Origin: Streptomyces seoulensis
GTDB lineage: Bacteria; Actinomycetota; Actinomycetes; Streptomycetales; Streptomycetaceae
Assembly (NCBI RefSeq): GCF_004328625.1
Contig: NZ_CP032229.1
Span: 3,658,001 to 3,722,000 of the forward strand
DNA length: 64,000 bases
Reading direction: 5' to 3'
Shown: positions 23,795 to 33,023 of the stretch, piece after piece
Numbering within the stretch: the first letter of the stretch is position 1
How the letters are laid out: each line of letters starts with the position of its first letter
Notes under the pieces: model-generated
What the model saw: only the letters and a program-made list of their open reading frames with translations
What the model was told of the DNA's origin: nothing
The model's database searches: none
Position numbers and translations under genes: made by a program

Positions 23795-24631
23795 ATGGGA
23801 ATCCGCAAGTACAAGCCGACTACGCCGGGCCGTCGTGGCGCCAGCGTCGCCGACTTCGTCGAGGTCACGCGGTCCACGCCGGAGAAGTCGCTGGTCCGCC
23901 CGCTGCACAGCAAGGGCGGCCGTAACAACGCCGGTCGTGTGACCGTTCGCCACCAGGGTGGCGGACACAAGCGCGCCTACCGAGTGATCGACTTCCGTCG
24001 TCACGACAAGGACGGCGTGCCGGCGAAGGTCGCGCACATCGAGTACGACCCCAACCGCACCGCGCGCATCGCGCTGCTGCACTACGCGGACGGCGAGAAG
24101 CGCTACATCCTCGCCCCGCGCAACCTGCAGCAGGGCGACCGCGTCGAGAACGGTCCGGGCGCCGACATCAAGCCGGGCAACAACCTGGCGCTCCGCAACA
24201 TCCCGGTCGGTACCACGATCCACGCGATCGAGCTCCGTCCCGGTGGCGGCGCCAAGTTCGCCCGCTCCGCCGGTGCGTCCGTGCAGCTGCTCGCGAAGGA
24301 GGGCTCCATGGCCCACCTCCGCATGCCGTCCGGCGAGATCCGTCTCGTCGACGTGCGCTGCCGCGCCACCGTCGGTGAGGTCGGCAACGCCGAGCAGAGC
24401 AACATCAACTGGGGTAAGGCCGGCCGTAAGCGGTGGCTGGGCGTTCGCCCGACCGTCCGTGGTGTGGTCATGAACCCGGTCGACCACCCGCACGGTGGTG
24501 GTGAGGGCCGGACCTCCGGTGGTCGCCACCCTGTGTCCCCGTGGGGCAAGAAGGAAGGCCGTACTCGTTCGCCCAAGAAGGCGTCGAACAAGTACATCGT
24601 CCGCCGCCGCAAGACGAACAAGAAGCGCTAA
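23795..24631 (+). CDS. rplB: 50S ribosomal protein uL2
   Basis: Needed for subunit association and peptidyl-transferase activity. The 278-residue protein opens [21 protein letters not shown] and has the conserved [27 protein letters not shown], which contains the His important for peptide-bond formation. The C-terminus is basic ([18 protein letters not shown]). ATG at 23795 follows GAGGACTGAG. rpsS begins 12 bases later. Confidence 0.98.
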   Translation: MGIRKYKPTTPGRRGASVADFVEVTRSTPEKSLVRPLHSKGGRNNAGRVTVRHQGGGHKRAYRVIDFRRHDKDGVPAKVAHIEYDPNRTARIALLHYADGEKRYILAPRNLQQGDRVENGPGADIKPGNNLALRNIPVGTTIHAIELRPGGGAKFARSAGASVQLLAKEGSMAHLRMPSGEIRLVDVRCRATVGEVGNAEQSNINWGKAGRKRWLGVRPTVRGVVMNPVDHPHGGGEGRTSGGRHPVSPWGKKEGRTRSPKKASNKYIVRRRKTNKKR

Positions 24632-24643
24632 GGACGGGTTGAG

Positions 24644-24925
24644 ATGCCTCGTAGCTTGAAGAAGGGACCCTTCGTCGACGACCACCTGATCAAGAAGGTG
24701 GACGTCCAGAACGAAGCCGGTTCCAAGAACGTCATCAAGACCTGGTCCCGTCGCTCGATGATCGTCCCGGCCATGCTCGGCCACACGATCGCGGTGCACA
24801 ACGGCAAGACCCACATCCCGGTGTTCGTCACCGAGTCGATGGTCGGCCACAAGCTCGGCGAGTTCTCGCCGACTCGCACCTTCCGCGGCCACGTCAAGGA
24901 CGACCGGAAGTCGAAGCGCCGCTAG
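24644..24925 (+). CDS. rpsS: 30S ribosomal protein uS19
   Basis: 30S head protein that contacts A-site tRNA and the intersubunit bridge. The 93-residue protein has [19 protein letters not shown] at the start, [23 protein letters not shown] in the middle and [16 protein letters not shown] near the end, which is the full family pattern. ATG at 24644 follows GGACGGGTTGAG in the rplB-rpsS spacer. Confidence 0.97.
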   Translation: MPRSLKKGPFVDDHLIKKVDVQNEAGSKNVIKTWSRRSMIVPAMLGHTIAVHNGKTHIPVFVTESMVGHKLGEFSPTRTFRGHVKDDRKSKRR

Positions 24926-24969
24926 TAGCGGATCGCATTCAGACACGTAAGTAACTGAGAGGGACAACC

Positions 24970-25317
24970 ATGGAAGCCAGGGCCCAGGCGCGGTACATCC
25001 GCGTTACGCCCATGAAGGCCCGCCGCGTGGTGGACCTTATCCGTGGCATGGATGCCACGGAGGCTCAGGCTGTTCTGCGATTCGCTCCGCAGGCAGCCTC
25101 CGTGCCGGTCGGCAAGGTGCTCGACAGCGCCATCGCCAACGCCGCGCACAACTACGACCACACCGACGCCGACAGCCTCTTCATTTCCGAGGCCTACGTC
25201 GACGAGGGCCCGACCCTGAAGCGGTTCCGGCCGCGCGCCCAGGGCCGTGCCTACCGGATCCGCAAGCGGACCAGCCACATCACCGTGGTCGTCAGCAGCA
25301 AGGAAGGAACCCGGTAA
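24970..25317 (+). CDS. rplV: 50S ribosomal protein uL22
   Basis: Its beta-hairpin lines the exit tunnel next to L4. The 115-residue protein opens [26 protein letters not shown] and the loop [25 protein letters not shown] is intact. ATG at 24970 follows GAGAGGGACA. Its stop TAA shares the last A with the ATG of rpsC, as with other tightly coupled pairs in this operon. Confidence 0.97.
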   Translation: MEARAQARYIRVTPMKARRVVDLIRGMDATEAQAVLRFAPQAASVPVGKVLDSAIANAAHNYDHTDADSLFISEAYVDEGPTLKRFRPRAQGRAYRIRKRTSHITVVVSSKEGTR

Positions 25318-26147
25318 TGGGCCAGAAGGTAAACCCGCACGGGTTCCGGCTCGGTGTCACGACCGACTTCAAGTCGCGTTGGTACGCCGACAAGCTGTAC
25401 AAGGACTACGTCAAGGAAGACGTGGCCATCCGTCGCATGCTGACGCAGGGCATGGAGCGCGCGGGCATCTCCAAGGTGGAGATCGAGCGCACCCGTGACC
25501 GTGTCCGCGTGGACATCCACACCGCGCGTCCGGGCATCGTCATCGGCCGCCGCGGTGCGGAGGCCGACAAGATCCGCGGTCAGCTGGAGAAGCTGACGGG
25601 CAAGCAGGTCCAGCTGAACATCCTCGAGGTCAAGAACCCCGAGACGGATGCGCAGCTCGTGGCCCAGGCCGTCGCCGAGCAGCTCTCCTCGCGTGTCTCC
25701 TTCCGCCGTGCCATGCGTAAGAGCATGCAGTCGGCGATGAAGGCCGGCGCCAAGGGCATCAAGATCCAGTGCGGTGGCCGCCTCGGTGGCGCCGAGATGT
25801 CCCGCTCGGAGTTCTACCGCGAGGGCCGTGTGCCCCTGCACACGCTCCGCGCGAACGTGGACTACGGCTTCTTCGAGGCCAAGACGACCTTCGGCCGCAT
25901 CGGCGTGAAGGTCTGGATCTACAAGGGCGACGTCAAGAACATCGCCGAGGTCCGCGCCGAGAACGCTGCGGCCCGTGCGGGTAACCGCCCGGCTCGTGGC
26001 GGCGCCGACCGCCCGGCCCGTGGTGGCCGCGGCGGCGAGCGTGGCGGGCGTGGTCGCAAGCCGCAGCAGGCTGCCGGCGCCGAGGCCCCCAAGGCCGAGG
26101 CTCCCGCTGCCGCCGCTCCGGCTGAGAGCACCGGAACGGAGGCCTGA
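25317..26147 (+). CDS. rpsC: 30S ribosomal protein uS3
   Basis: Forms the mRNA entry channel. The KH domain (about 38-106, with [16 protein letters not shown]) and the S3 C-terminal domain ([32 protein letters not shown]) are intact. The 276-residue length exceeds E. coli S3 (233) because of a disordered tail from about residue 220. The tail has several Arg-Gly-Gly repeats ([20 protein letters not shown]), then an Ala/Pro/Glu stretch. It overlaps rplV by one base. Confidence 0.97.
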   Translation: MGQKVNPHGFRLGVTTDFKSRWYADKLYKDYVKEDVAIRRMLTQGMERAGISKVEIERTRDRVRVDIHTARPGIVIGRRGAEADKIRGQLEKLTGKQVQLNILEVKNPETDAQLVAQAVAEQLSSRVSFRRAMRKSMQSAMKAGAKGIKIQCGGRLGGAEMSRSEFYREGRVPLHTLRANVDYGFFEAKTTFGRIGVKVWIYKGDVKNIAEVRAENAAARAGNRPARGGADRPARGGRGGERGGRGRKPQQAAGAEAPKAEAPAAAAPAESTGTEA

Positions 26148-26152
26148 CCGTC

Positions 26153-26572
26153 ATGCTGATCCCCCGTAGGGTCAAGCACCGCAAGCAGCACCACCCGAAG
26201 CGCAGTGGTATGGCCAAGGGTGGCACGCAGGTCGCGTTCGGCGAGTACGGCATCCAGGCGCTGACCCCGGCGTATGTGACGAACCGTCAGATCGAAGCGG
26301 CTCGTATCGCCATGACCCGCCACATCAAGCGTGGCGGCAAGGTCTGGATCAACATCTACCCGGACCGTCCCCTCACCAAGAAGCCTGCCGAGACCCGCAT
26401 GGGTTCCGGTAAGGGTTCCCCGGAGTGGTGGATCGCCAACGTCAAGCCCGGACGCGTCATGTTCGAGCTGTCGTACCCCAACGAGAAGATTGCGCGTGAG
26501 GCCCTCACTCGTGCGGCTCACAAGCTGCCGATGAAGTGCCGGATCGTCAAGCGCGAGGCAGGTGAAGCGTGA
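26153..26572 (+). CDS. rplP: 50S ribosomal protein uL16
   Basis: Lies by the A-site tRNA elbow and is needed for late 50S assembly. The 139-residue protein opens [24 protein letters not shown] and contains [23 protein letters not shown], which includes the conserved Arg/Gly region contacted by avilamycin-type drugs in other bacteria. ATG at 26153 lies five bases after rpsC. The TGA stop shares its A with the rpmC start. Confidence 0.97.
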   Translation: MLIPRRVKHRKQHHPKRSGMAKGGTQVAFGEYGIQALTPAYVTNRQIEAARIAMTRHIKRGGKVWINIYPDRPLTKKPAETRMGSGKGSPEWWIANVKPGRVMFELSYPNEKIAREALTRAAHKLPMKCRIVKREAGEA

Positions 26573-26796
26573 TGTCGGCCGGTACCAAGGCGTCCGAGCT
26601 GCGCGAGCTGGGCAACGAGGAGCTTCTTGCGAAGCTCCGCGAGGCCAAGGAAGAGCTTTTCAATCTCCGCTTCCAGGCGGCGACTGGTCAGCTCGAGAAC
26701 CACGGCCGTCTGAAGGCGGTCCGCAAGGACATCGCGCGGATCTACACCCTGATGCGCGAGCGTGAGCTGGGCATCGAGACGGTGGAGAACGCCTGA
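26572..26796 (+). CDS. rpmC: 50S ribosomal protein uL29
   Basis: Small protein near the tunnel exit, next to L23 and part of the trigger factor/SRP docking region. The two-helix hairpin is evident: [38 protein letters not shown], then [25 protein letters not shown] at 26572 overlaps the rplP stop and gives 74 residues, the usual streptomycete length. A GTG one codon earlier is possible but less likely. Confidence 0.96.
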   Translation: MSAGTKASELRELGNEELLAKLREAKEELFNLRFQAATGQLENHGRLKAVRKDIARIYTLMRERELGIETVENA

Positions 26797-27080
26797 TGAG
26801 CGAGAAGAACGTGACTGAGAACGCAGAGGCCCGCGGCTTCCGCAAGACCCGCGAGGGTCTCGTCGTCAGCGACAAGATGGACAAGACCGTCGTCGTCGCT
26901 GTCGAGGACCGCGTGAAGCACGCGCTGTACGGCAAGGTCATCCGCCGTACGAACAAGCTCAAGGCTCACGACGAGCAGAACGCCGCCGGCGTCGGCGACC
27001 GTGTCCTCCTCGCGGAGACCCGGCCGCTGTCGTCGACGAAGCGCTGGCGCATCGTCGAGATCCTCGAGAAGGCCAAGTAA
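26796..27080 (+). CDS. rpsQ: 30S ribosomal protein uS17
   Basis: Primary 16S rRNA binder at the bottom of the 30S body. The 94-residue protein has an OB-fold core ([45 protein letters not shown]) and the conserved ending [20 protein letters not shown] short polar N-terminal tail of about 12 residues precedes the core. ATG at 26796 shares a base with the rpmC stop. A structured 110-base spacer separates it from rplN. Confidence 0.96.
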   Translation: MSEKNVTENAEARGFRKTREGLVVSDKMDKTVVVAVEDRVKHALYGKVIRRTNKLKAHDEQNAAGVGDRVLLAETRPLSSTKRWRIVEILEKAK

Positions 27081-27083
27081 TTT

Positions 27084-27105
27084 TCCTGCGGGATAATCCG
27101 CAGGA
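27084..27105 (+). promoter_or_regulatory. First hairpin in rpsQ-rplN spacer
   Basis: TCCTGCGG (27084-27091) pairs exactly with CCGCAGGA (27098-27105) across the loop GATAAT. It starts three bases after the rpsQ stop. There is no T-tract downstream, so processing or attenuation is more likely than simple termination. Confidence 0.55.
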
Positions 27106-27120
27106 CAGTTCCGCCAGGCT

Positions 27121-27162
27121 CGGTCGGGGTTCCCGTTCCTCATAGGGACGGGACCCCGGCCG
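27121..27162 (+). promoter_or_regulatory. Long hairpin before rplN
   Basis: 27121-27136 pairs with 27148-27162 over 15 base pairs with one bulged T (27131) and one G-T wobble, closed by an 11-base loop. It ends 28 bases before the rplN GTG and is followed by the AGGAGAT ribosome-binding site. Confidence 0.55.
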
Positions 27163-27190
27163 GGAACCGGCAGACAAACAGGAGATAGAC

Positions 27191-27559
27191 GTGATCCAGC
27201 AGGAGTCGCGGCTGCGTGTCGCCGACAACACTGGTGCGAAGGAGATCCTTTGCATCCGTGTGCTCGGTGGCTCCGGTCGCCGCTACGCGGGCATCGGTGA
27301 CGTCATCGTCGCCACCGTCAAGGACGCGATCCCCGGCGGCAACGTGAAGAAGGGTGACGTCATCAAGGCGGTCATCGTTCGCACCGTCAAGGAGCGCCGC
27401 CGTCCCGACGGCTCGTACATCCGCTTCGACGAGAACGCCGCTGTCATTCTCAAGAACGACGGCGACCCTCGCGGCACCCGTATCTTCGGCCCCGTCGGCC
27501 GTGAGCTGCGCGAGAAGAAGTTCATGAAGATCATCTCGCTCGCGCCGGAGGTGCTGTAA
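27191..27559 (+). CDS. rplN: 50S ribosomal protein uL14
   Basis: Intersubunit-bridge protein and docking site of the silencing factor RsfS. The 122-residue protein shows [28 protein letters not shown] and [20 protein letters not shown], full length for the family. GTG at 27191 follows ACAGGAGATAG. It restarts tight gene spacing after the 110-base gap: rplX begins two bases after its stop. Confidence 0.97.
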   Translation: MIQQESRLRVADNTGAKEILCIRVLGGSGRRYAGIGDVIVATVKDAIPGGNVKKGDVIKAVIVRTVKERRRPDGSYIRFDENAAVILKNDGDPRGTRIFGPVGRELREKKFMKIISLAPEVL

Positions 27560-27561
27560 GC

Positions 27562-27885
27562 ATGAAGATCAAGAAGGGCGACCTGGTCCAGGTCATCACC
27601 GGTAAGGACAAGGGCAAGCAGGGCAAGGTCATTGCCGCTTACCCGCGCGACGAGCGTGTCCTGGTCGAGGGTGTCAACCGGGTCAAGAAGCACACCAAGG
27701 CCGGCCCCACCGCCAGCGGTTCGCAGGCGGGCGGCATCGTCACGACCGAGGCGCCCATCCACGTCTCCAACGTCCAGCTGGTCGTTGAGAAGGATGGCAA
27801 CAAGGTCGTCACGCGTGTCGGCTACCGCTTCGACGACGAAGGCAACAAGATCCGCGTTGCCAAGCGGACGGGTGAGGACATCTGA
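27562..27885 (+). CDS. rplX: 50S ribosomal protein uL24
   Basis: Assembly-initiator protein of the 50S subunit. The 107-residue protein begins [39 protein letters not shown], the KOW motif, followed by VKKHTK and [21 protein letters not shown] at 27562 follows CGGAGGTGCTGT within the rplN end. The stop TGA shares its A with the rplE start. Confidence 0.97.
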   Translation: MKIKKGDLVQVITGKDKGKQGKVIAAYPRDERVLVEGVNRVKKHTKAGPTASGSQAGGIVTTEAPIHVSNVQLVVEKDGNKVVTRVGYRFDDEGNKIRVAKRTGEDI

Positions 27886-28442
27886 TGGCTACCACCACCA
27901 CTCCGCGTCTGAAGACGAAGTACCGCGAGGAGATCGCGGGCAAGCTGCGTGACGAGTTCAAGTACGAGAACGTCATGCAGATCCCCGGCCTCGTCAAGAT
28001 CGTGGTCAACATGGGTGTGGGCGACGCCGCCCGCGACTCCAAGCTGATCGAGGGCGCCATCCGCGACCTCACCACGATCACCGGTCAGAAGCCGGCCGTC
28101 ACCAAGGCCCGCAAGTCCATCGCGCAGTTCAAGCTGCGCGAGGGTCAGCCGATCGGTGCCCACGTCACGCTCCGTGGCGACCGCATGTGGGAGTTCCTGG
28201 ACCGCACCCTGTCGCTGGCGCTTCCGCGCATCCGCGACTTCCGCGGCCTGTCCCCCAAGCAGTTCGACGGCCGTGGCAACTACACCTTCGGTCTCACGGA
28301 GCAGGTCATGTTCCACGAGATCGACCAGGACAAGATCGACCGCGTCCGGGGTATGGACATCACCGTGGTCACCACGGCGACCAATGACGCTGAGGGCCGC
28401 GCGCTCCTTCGTCACCTCGGCTTCCCGTTCAAGGAGGCGTGA
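27885..28442 (+). CDS. rplE: 50S ribosomal protein uL5
   Basis: Binds 5S rRNA and P-site tRNA in the central protuberance. The 185-residue protein contains [55 protein letters not shown] and FPEIDQDK-type motif (here [25 protein letters not shown]). ATG at 27885 is fused to the rplX stop. rpsN begins six bases after its stop. Confidence 0.97.
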   Translation: MATTTTPRLKTKYREEIAGKLRDEFKYENVMQIPGLVKIVVNMGVGDAARDSKLIEGAIRDLTTITGQKPAVTKARKSIAQFKLREGQPIGAHVTLRGDRMWEFLDRTLSLALPRIRDFRGLSPKQFDGRGNYTFGLTEQVMFHEIDQDKIDRVRGMDITVVTTATNDAEGRALLRHLGFPFKEA

Positions 28443-28447
28443 GCGAG

Positions 28448-28633
28448 ATGGCGAAGAAGGCTCTTATCGCTAAGGCTGCTCGCAAGCCCAAGTTCGGTGT
28501 GCGTGGCTACACGCGCTGCCAGCGCTGCGGCCGTCCGCACTCCGTGTACCGCAAGTTCGGCCTCTGCCGCGTGTGCCTTCGTGAGATGGCTCACCGTGGC
28601 GAGCTGCCGGGCGTGACCAAGAGCTCCTGGTAA
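28448..28633 (+). CDS. rpsN: 30S ribosomal protein uS14, zinc type
   Basis: Head protein of the 30S subunit. The 61-residue form carries two CxxC pairs (RCQRCGRP and GLCRVCLRE), so it is the zinc-binding type Z. Streptomycetes commonly also carry a zinc-free S14 elsewhere that is induced when zinc is scarce. ATG at 28448 gives [21 protein letters not shown]. An earlier GTG at 28439 sits inside the rplE stop and would add only three residues. Confidence 0.96.
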   Translation: MAKKALIAKAARKPKFGVRGYTRCQRCGRPHSVYRKFGLCRVCLREMAHRGELPGVTKSSW

Positions 28634-28844
28634 TCCCCCTAATCAGGGATTCCGGAAGCTCTCGGTAAGCAACTGGGTCGACAGGGCCCGCCCCCACATG
28701 CCGTAGGCTTGCGGGGTCGGGCGTCTGTCGCGCCCGTACGACTTACTACGCCGTAGGTCCACCGCGCCGCACCCGTCCCGTCCCGGATCGGGGAGAGGGA
28801 TGGCGCACCAGGAAACCCCGGCGAGAGAGGCCGAAGGCCAATTC

Positions 28845-29243
28845 ATGACCATGACTGATCCGATCGCAGACATGCTTACGCGTCTGCGGAACGCGAACTC
28901 GGCATACCACGACTCCGTGACGATGCCGTCCTCGAAGATCAAGTCTCACATCGCAGAGATCCTCCAGCAGGAGGGCTTCATCACGGGCTGGAAGGTCGAG
29001 GACGCCGAAGTCGGCAAGAACCTCGTCCTGGAGCTGAAGTTCGGCCCCAACCGTGAGCGCTCCATCGCGGGGATCAAGCGCATCTCCAAGCCCGGTCTCC
29101 GGGTTTACGCGAAGTCCACCAACCTGCCGAAGGTGCTCGGCGGCCTGGGCGTGGCGATCATCTCCACGTCGCACGGTCTCCTCACCGACAAGCAGGCCGG
29201 CAAGAAGGGCGTGGGTGGGGAAGTCCTCGCCTACGTCTGGTAA
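28845..29243 (+). CDS. rpsH: 30S ribosomal protein uS8
   Basis: Primary 16S rRNA binder and, in enteric bacteria, the repressor of the spc operon. The 132-residue protein opens [23 protein letters not shown] and ends [29 protein letters not shown] at 28845 follows a GAGAGAGG site; a second ATG at 28851 would remove two residues and cannot be excluded. The 211-base spacer ahead of it is unusually long for this operon and holds only weak -10-like hexamers. Confidence 0.96.
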   Translation: MTMTDPIADMLTRLRNANSAYHDSVTMPSSKIKSHIAEILQQEGFITGWKVEDAEVGKNLVLELKFGPNRERSIAGIKRISKPGLRVYAKSTNLPKVLGGLGVAIISTSHGLLTDKQAGKKGVGGEVLAYVW

Positions 29244-29267
29244 CGGAAGGGAACGGAGGAAACAGCT

Positions 29268-29807
29268 ATGTCGCGTATTGGCAAGCTCCCCATCACGGTT
29301 CCCGCCGGCGTGGACGTCACCATCGACGGCCGCACGGTCGCGGTCAAGGGCCCCAAGGGCTCGCTGACCCACACCGTCGTCGCGCCGATCGACATCGTCA
29401 GGGATGAGGACGGCACCCTCGCGGTGACCCGTCCCAACGACGAGCGTCAGAACAAGGCCCTGCACGGCCTGTCCCGCACGCTGGTGGCGAACATGATCAC
29501 CGGCGTGACCCAGGGTTACGTGAAGAAGCTCGAGATCAGCGGTGTCGGTTACCGCGTCGTGGCCAAGGGTTCGAACCTCGAGTTCGCGCTCGGCTACAGC
29601 CACCCGATCGTCGTCGAGGCGCCCGAGGGCATCACCTTCAAGGTGGAGAGCCCGACCCGCTTCCAGGTCGAGGGCATCGACAAGCAGAAGGTCGGCGAGG
29701 TTGCGGCCAACATCCGCAAGCTGCGCAAGCCTGACCCGTACAAGGCCAAGGGTGTCAAGTACGAGGGCGAAGTCATCCGCCGCAAGGTCGGAAAGGCGGG
29801 TAAGTAA
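29268..29807 (+). CDS. rplF: 50S ribosomal protein uL6
   Basis: Lies near the sarcin-ricin loop and the factor-binding site. It has 179 residues in two repeated domains: [37 protein letters not shown], then [45 protein letters not shown], the family signature. ATG at 29268 follows GGAACGGAGGAAAC. rplR begins three bases after its stop. Confidence 0.97.
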   Translation: MSRIGKLPITVPAGVDVTIDGRTVAVKGPKGSLTHTVVAPIDIVRDEDGTLAVTRPNDERQNKALHGLSRTLVANMITGVTQGYVKKLEISGVGYRVVAKGSNLEFALGYSHPIVVEAPEGITFKVESPTRFQVEGIDKQKVGEVAANIRKLRKPDPYKAKGVKYEGEVIRRKVGKAGK

Positions 29808-29810
29808 GCC

Positions 29811-30194
29811 ATGGCATACGGACAGAAGATCCTCAAGGGCGACGCCTACAAGCGCGCCGCGATCAAGCGCCGCCACATCCGGATTCGCAAGAACATCTCC
29901 GGTACGGCGGAGCGTCCGCGTCTGGTCGTGACCCGCTCCAACCGTCACATCGTGGCGCAGGTGATCGACGACCTCAAGGGCCACACCCTGGCCTCCGCGT
30001 CCACGCTGGACGCGTCGGTCCGGAGCGGCGAGGGCGACAAGTCGGCGCAGGCCAAGCAGGTCGGCGCCCTGGTCGCCGAGCGTGCCAAGGCCGCCGGCGT
30101 CGAGGCTGTCGTGTTCGACCGTGGTGGCAACCAGTACGCCGGGCGCATCGCCGCCCTGGCGGACGCCGCCCGCGAAGCCGGCCTGAAGTTCTAA
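29811..30194 (+). CDS. rplR: 50S ribosomal protein uL18
   Basis: Binds 5S rRNA with L5 in the central protuberance. The 127-residue protein has [34 protein letters not shown] and ends with [29 protein letters not shown], complete for the family. ATG at 29811 follows GGCGGGTAAGC. The spacer to rpsE contains a 10-bp hairpin. Confidence 0.97.
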   Translation: MAYGQKILKGDAYKRAAIKRRHIRIRKNISGTAERPRLVVTRSNRHIVAQVIDDLKGHTLASASTLDASVRSGEGDKSAQAKQVGALVAERAKAAGVEAVVFDRGGNQYAGRIAALADAAREAGLKF

Positions 30195-30205
30195 GGCCGC
30201 CCGTC

Positions 30206-30230
30206 GCGCCAGCGACAAAATCGTTGGCGC
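30206..30230 (+). promoter_or_regulatory. Hairpin in rplR-rpsE spacer
   Basis: GCGCCAGCGA (30206-30215) pairs with TCGTTGGCGC (30221-30230) with one G-T wobble across the loop CAAAA. It ends 32 bases before the rpsE start and lacks a T-tract. Confidence 0.5.
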
Positions 30231-30262
30231 GTAGCTAGCGGAAACAGAGAGAGGTAATTCCA

Positions 30263-30868
30263 ATGGCTGGACCCCAGCGCCGCGGTGGCGGTGCCGGTGG
30301 CGGCGAGCGGCGGGACCGGAAGGGCCGTGACGGCGGCGCAGCCGCCGCCGAGAAGACCGCTTACGTTGAGCGCGTTGTCGCGATCAACCGTGTCGCCAAG
30401 GTTGTGAAGGGTGGTCGTCGCTTCAGCTTCACCGCGCTGGTCGTGGTGGGCGACGGTGACGGCACCGTGGGTGTCGGTTACGGCAAGGCCAAGGAGGTGC
30501 CGGCCGCCATCGCCAAGGGTGTTGAGGAGGCCAAGAAGCACTTCTTCAAGGTCCCCCGTATCCAGGGCACCATCCCGCACCCCATCCAGGGTGAGAAGGC
30601 TGCCGGCGTCGTGCTGCTCAAGCCCGCGTCCCCGGGTACCGGTGTTATCGCCGGTGGTCCGGTGCGTGCCGTGCTCGAGTGCGCCGGTATCCACGACATC
30701 CTGTCGAAGTCCCTGGGCTCCGACAACGCGATCAACATCGTGCACGCCACCGTGGCGGCCCTCAAGGGCCTGCAGCGTCCCGAGGAGGTCGCGGCCCGCC
30801 GCGGTCTGCCGCTCGAGGACGTCGCCCCCGCGGCTCTGCTGCGTGCGCGTGCCGGGGCTGGTGCGTAA
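30263..30868 (+). CDS. rpsE: 30S ribosomal protein uS5
   Basis: Accuracy protein of the 30S body; loop changes give spectinomycin resistance in other bacteria. The 201-residue protein has a Gly/Arg-rich N-terminal tail ([23 protein letters not shown], about 30 residues beyond the core). The double-stranded-RNA-binding-like domain follows ([32 protein letters not shown]), then the C-terminal domain with [25 protein letters not shown] at 30263 follows GAGAGAGG. The stop TAA shares its A with rpmD. Confidence 0.96.
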   Translation: MAGPQRRGGGAGGGERRDRKGRDGGAAAAEKTAYVERVVAINRVAKVVKGGRRFSFTALVVVGDGDGTVGVGYGKAKEVPAAIAKGVEEAKKHFFKVPRIQGTIPHPIQGEKAAGVVLLKPASPGTGVIAGGPVRAVLECAGIHDILSKSLGSDNAINIVHATVAALKGLQRPEEVAARRGLPLEDVAPAALLRARAGAGA

Positions 30869-31050
30869 TGGCGCAGCTCAAGATCACGCAGGTCAAGTCC
30901 TACATCGGCAGCAAGCAGAACCACCGTGACACCCTGCGTTCCCTTGGTCTCAAGGGGATCAACACGCAGGTCGTCAAGGAGGACCGCCCCGAGTTCCGCG
31001 GAATGGTGCACACCGTCCGCCACCTCGTGACGGTCGAGGAGGTCGACTGA
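30868..31050 (+). CDS. rpmD: 50S ribosomal protein uL30
   Basis: Small 50S protein next to 5S rRNA and L5. The 60-residue protein [28 protein letters not shown] and [11 protein letters not shown] matches the family from end to end. ATG at 30868 overlaps the rpsE stop. rplO follows two bases after its own stop. Confidence 0.96.
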   Translation: MAQLKITQVKSYIGSKQNHRDTLRSLGLKGINTQVVKEDRPEFRGMVHTVRHLVTVEEVD

Positions 31051-31052
31051 TC

Positions 31053-31508
31053 ATGGCGGAGCAGAACCCGCTCAAGATCCACAACCTCCGTCCGGCCCCC
31101 GGCGCCAAGACCGCGAAGACCCGTGTCGGTCGTGGTGAGGCGTCGAAGGGTAAGACGGCCGGTCGTGGTACCAAGGGCACGAAGGCCCGTTACCAGGTTC
31201 CGGAGCGCTTCGAGGGTGGCCAGATGCCCCTCCACATGCGTCTTCCGAAGCTGAAGGGCTTCAAGAACCCGTTCAAGACCGAGTTCCAGGTCGTGAACCT
31301 CGAGAAGCTGGCCGCGCTCTACCCCGAGGGTGGCGAGGTCACCGTCGAGGGTCTGGTGGCCAAGGGTGCCGTTCGCAAGAACAGCCTCGTCAAGGTCCTG
31401 GGCCAGGGCGAGATCTCCGTGGCGCTGCAGGTGACGGTCGACGCCGTCTCCGGTTCCGCCAAGGAGAAGATCACCGCCGCCGGCGGTACGGTCACCGAGC
31501 TGGTCTGA
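31053..31508 (+). CDS. rplO: 50S ribosomal protein uL15
   Basis: Late-assembly 50S protein. The 151-residue protein starts with [36 protein letters not shown], the Gly/Arg/Lys-rich extension that threads into rRNA, and has a C-terminal globular domain ending in [16 protein letters not shown] at 31053 lies two bases after rpmD. A strong hairpin separates it from secY, so secY-adk-map may be partly uncoupled. Confidence 0.97.
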   Translation: MAEQNPLKIHNLRPAPGAKTAKTRVGRGEASKGKTAGRGTKGTKARYQVPERFEGGQMPLHMRLPKLKGFKNPFKTEFQVVNLEKLAALYPEGGEVTVEGLVAKGAVRKNSLVKVLGQGEISVALQVTVDAVSGSAKEKITAAGGTVTELV

Positions 31509-31552
31509 GGCCCTCAAGGGTCCCTCAGGGTCACTCGATGACGTAGACGATC

Positions 31553-31591
31553 CCGACCGGGGATACCCCACAATGGGGTATCCCCGGTTGG
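31553..31591 (+). terminator. Terminator/attenuator after rplO
   Basis: ACCGGGGATACCCCA (31556-31570) is exactly complementary to 31574-31588 with a three-base loop, extended outward by three more pairs including a wobble. No T-tract follows. Its very stable stem should end or attenuate spc transcription before secY. Confidence 0.75.
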
Positions 31592-31709
31592 TCGTTCCTA
31601 GGGGGGCGGTGTCGCCGGTAAGGTGGCCAGCGCTGTTCCCTTCCACTTATTCGTCGAACCTCTAGACCGTCACCCTTGACGCAGTTGCGCGGGGGTCGCA
31701 GGAGGCACC

Positions 31710-33023
31710 GTGCTCACCGCGTTCGCCCGGGCGTTCAGGACGCCCGACCTGCGCAAGAAGCTGCTCTTCACGCTGGGCATCATCGTGGTCTACCGGGTCG
31801 GTACCCACATCCCGATCCCCGGCGTCAATTACAAGGCCGTCCAGACCTGCGTGACCGAGGCCTCCGGCAACCAGGGCCTGTTCGGTCTGGTCAACATGTT
31901 CAGTGGTGGAGCGCTGCTCCAGATCACGATCTTCGCCCTCGGCATCATGCCGTACATCACGGCGAGCATCATCCTTCAGCTCCTCACCGTGGTGATCCCG
32001 CGTCTGGAGGCCCTCAAGAAGGAGGGTCAGTCCGGCACCGCGAAGATCACGCAGTACACCCGCTATCTGACCGTGGCGCTCGCCATCCTCCAGGGCACCG
32101 GCCTGGTGGCCACCGCCCGCAGCGGCGCGCTGTTCAGCGGGTGCACGGTGGCCGGGAACATCGTCCCGGACCAGGCGATCTTCACCACGATCACCATGGT
32201 GATCTGCATGACCGCCGGTACGGCGCTGGTGATGTGGCTCGGTGAGCTGATCACCGACCGCGGCATCGGCAACGGCATGTCGATCCTGATGTTCATCTCG
32301 ATCGCCGCGACCTTCCCGTCCGCGCTGTGGGCCATCAAGAAGCAGGGCACGCTGGCCGGCGGCTGGATCGAGTTCGGCACCGTCATCCTGGTCGGCCTGG
32401 TCATGGTCGCGCTCGTCGTCTTCGTGGAGCAGGCCCAGCGCCGCATCCCGGTGCAGTACGCGAAGCGCATGATCGGCCGCCGGTCCTACGGGGGTACGTC
32501 GACGTACATCCCGCTGAAGGTCAACCAGGCCGGTGTGATCCCGGTCATCTTCGCCTCGTCGCTGCTCTACATCCCCGCGCTGATCGCGCAGTTCGCCGGC
32601 GGCGACTCGGGCTGGAAGCGCTGGATCACGGCGAACCTGACCAAGGGCGACCACCCGATCTACATCACGATGTACTTCCTTCTCATCGTGTTCTTCGCGT
32701 TCTTCTACGTGGCGATCTCCTTCAACCCCGAGGAAGTCGCCGACAACATGAAGAAGTATGGTGGCTTCATTCCGGGTATCCGGGCAGGCCGGCCGACCGC
32801 TGAGTACCTGAGTTACGTACTCAACCGGATCACCTGGCCGGGCTCGCTGTATCTGGGTCTGATCGCTCTCGTACCGACGATGGCGTTGGTGGGCTTCGGA
32901 GCAAGTCAGAACTTCCCCTTCGGCGGGACCAGCATCCTGATCATCGTGGGTGTGGGTCTTGAGACGGTGAAGCAGATCGAGAGCCAGCTCCAGCAGCGCA
33001 ATTACGAAGGGTTCCTCCGCTGA
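31710..33023 (+). CDS. secY: Preprotein translocase subunit SecY
   Basis: Channel subunit of the Sec translocon in the cytoplasmic membrane. The 437-residue protein has ten predicted membrane segments, the plug-region sequence following KLLFTLGIIVVYRVGTHIPIPG, and the conserved cytoplasmic loops including GTSTYIPLKVNQAGVIPVIFASS and RAGRPTAEYL. GTG at 31710 follows a consensus GGAGG. The stop TGA shares its A with the adk ATG, the classic secY-adk junction. Confidence 0.98.
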   Translation: MLTAFARAFRTPDLRKKLLFTLGIIVVYRVGTHIPIPGVNYKAVQTCVTEASGNQGLFGLVNMFSGGALLQITIFALGIMPYITASIILQLLTVVIPRLEALKKEGQSGTAKITQYTRYLTVALAILQGTGLVATARSGALFSGCTVAGNIVPDQAIFTTITMVICMTAGTALVMWLGELITDRGIGNGMSILMFISIAATFPSALWAIKKQGTLAGGWIEFGTVILVGLVMVALVVFVEQAQRRIPVQYAKRMIGRRSYGGTSTYIPLKVNQAGVIPVIFASSLLYIPALIAQFAGGDSGWKRWITANLTKGDHPIYITMYFLLIVFFAFFYVAISFNPEEVADNMKKYGGFIPGIRAGRPTAEYLSYVLNRITWPGSLYLGLIALVPTMALVGFGASQNFPFGGTSILIIVGVGLETVKQIESQLQQRNYEGFLR

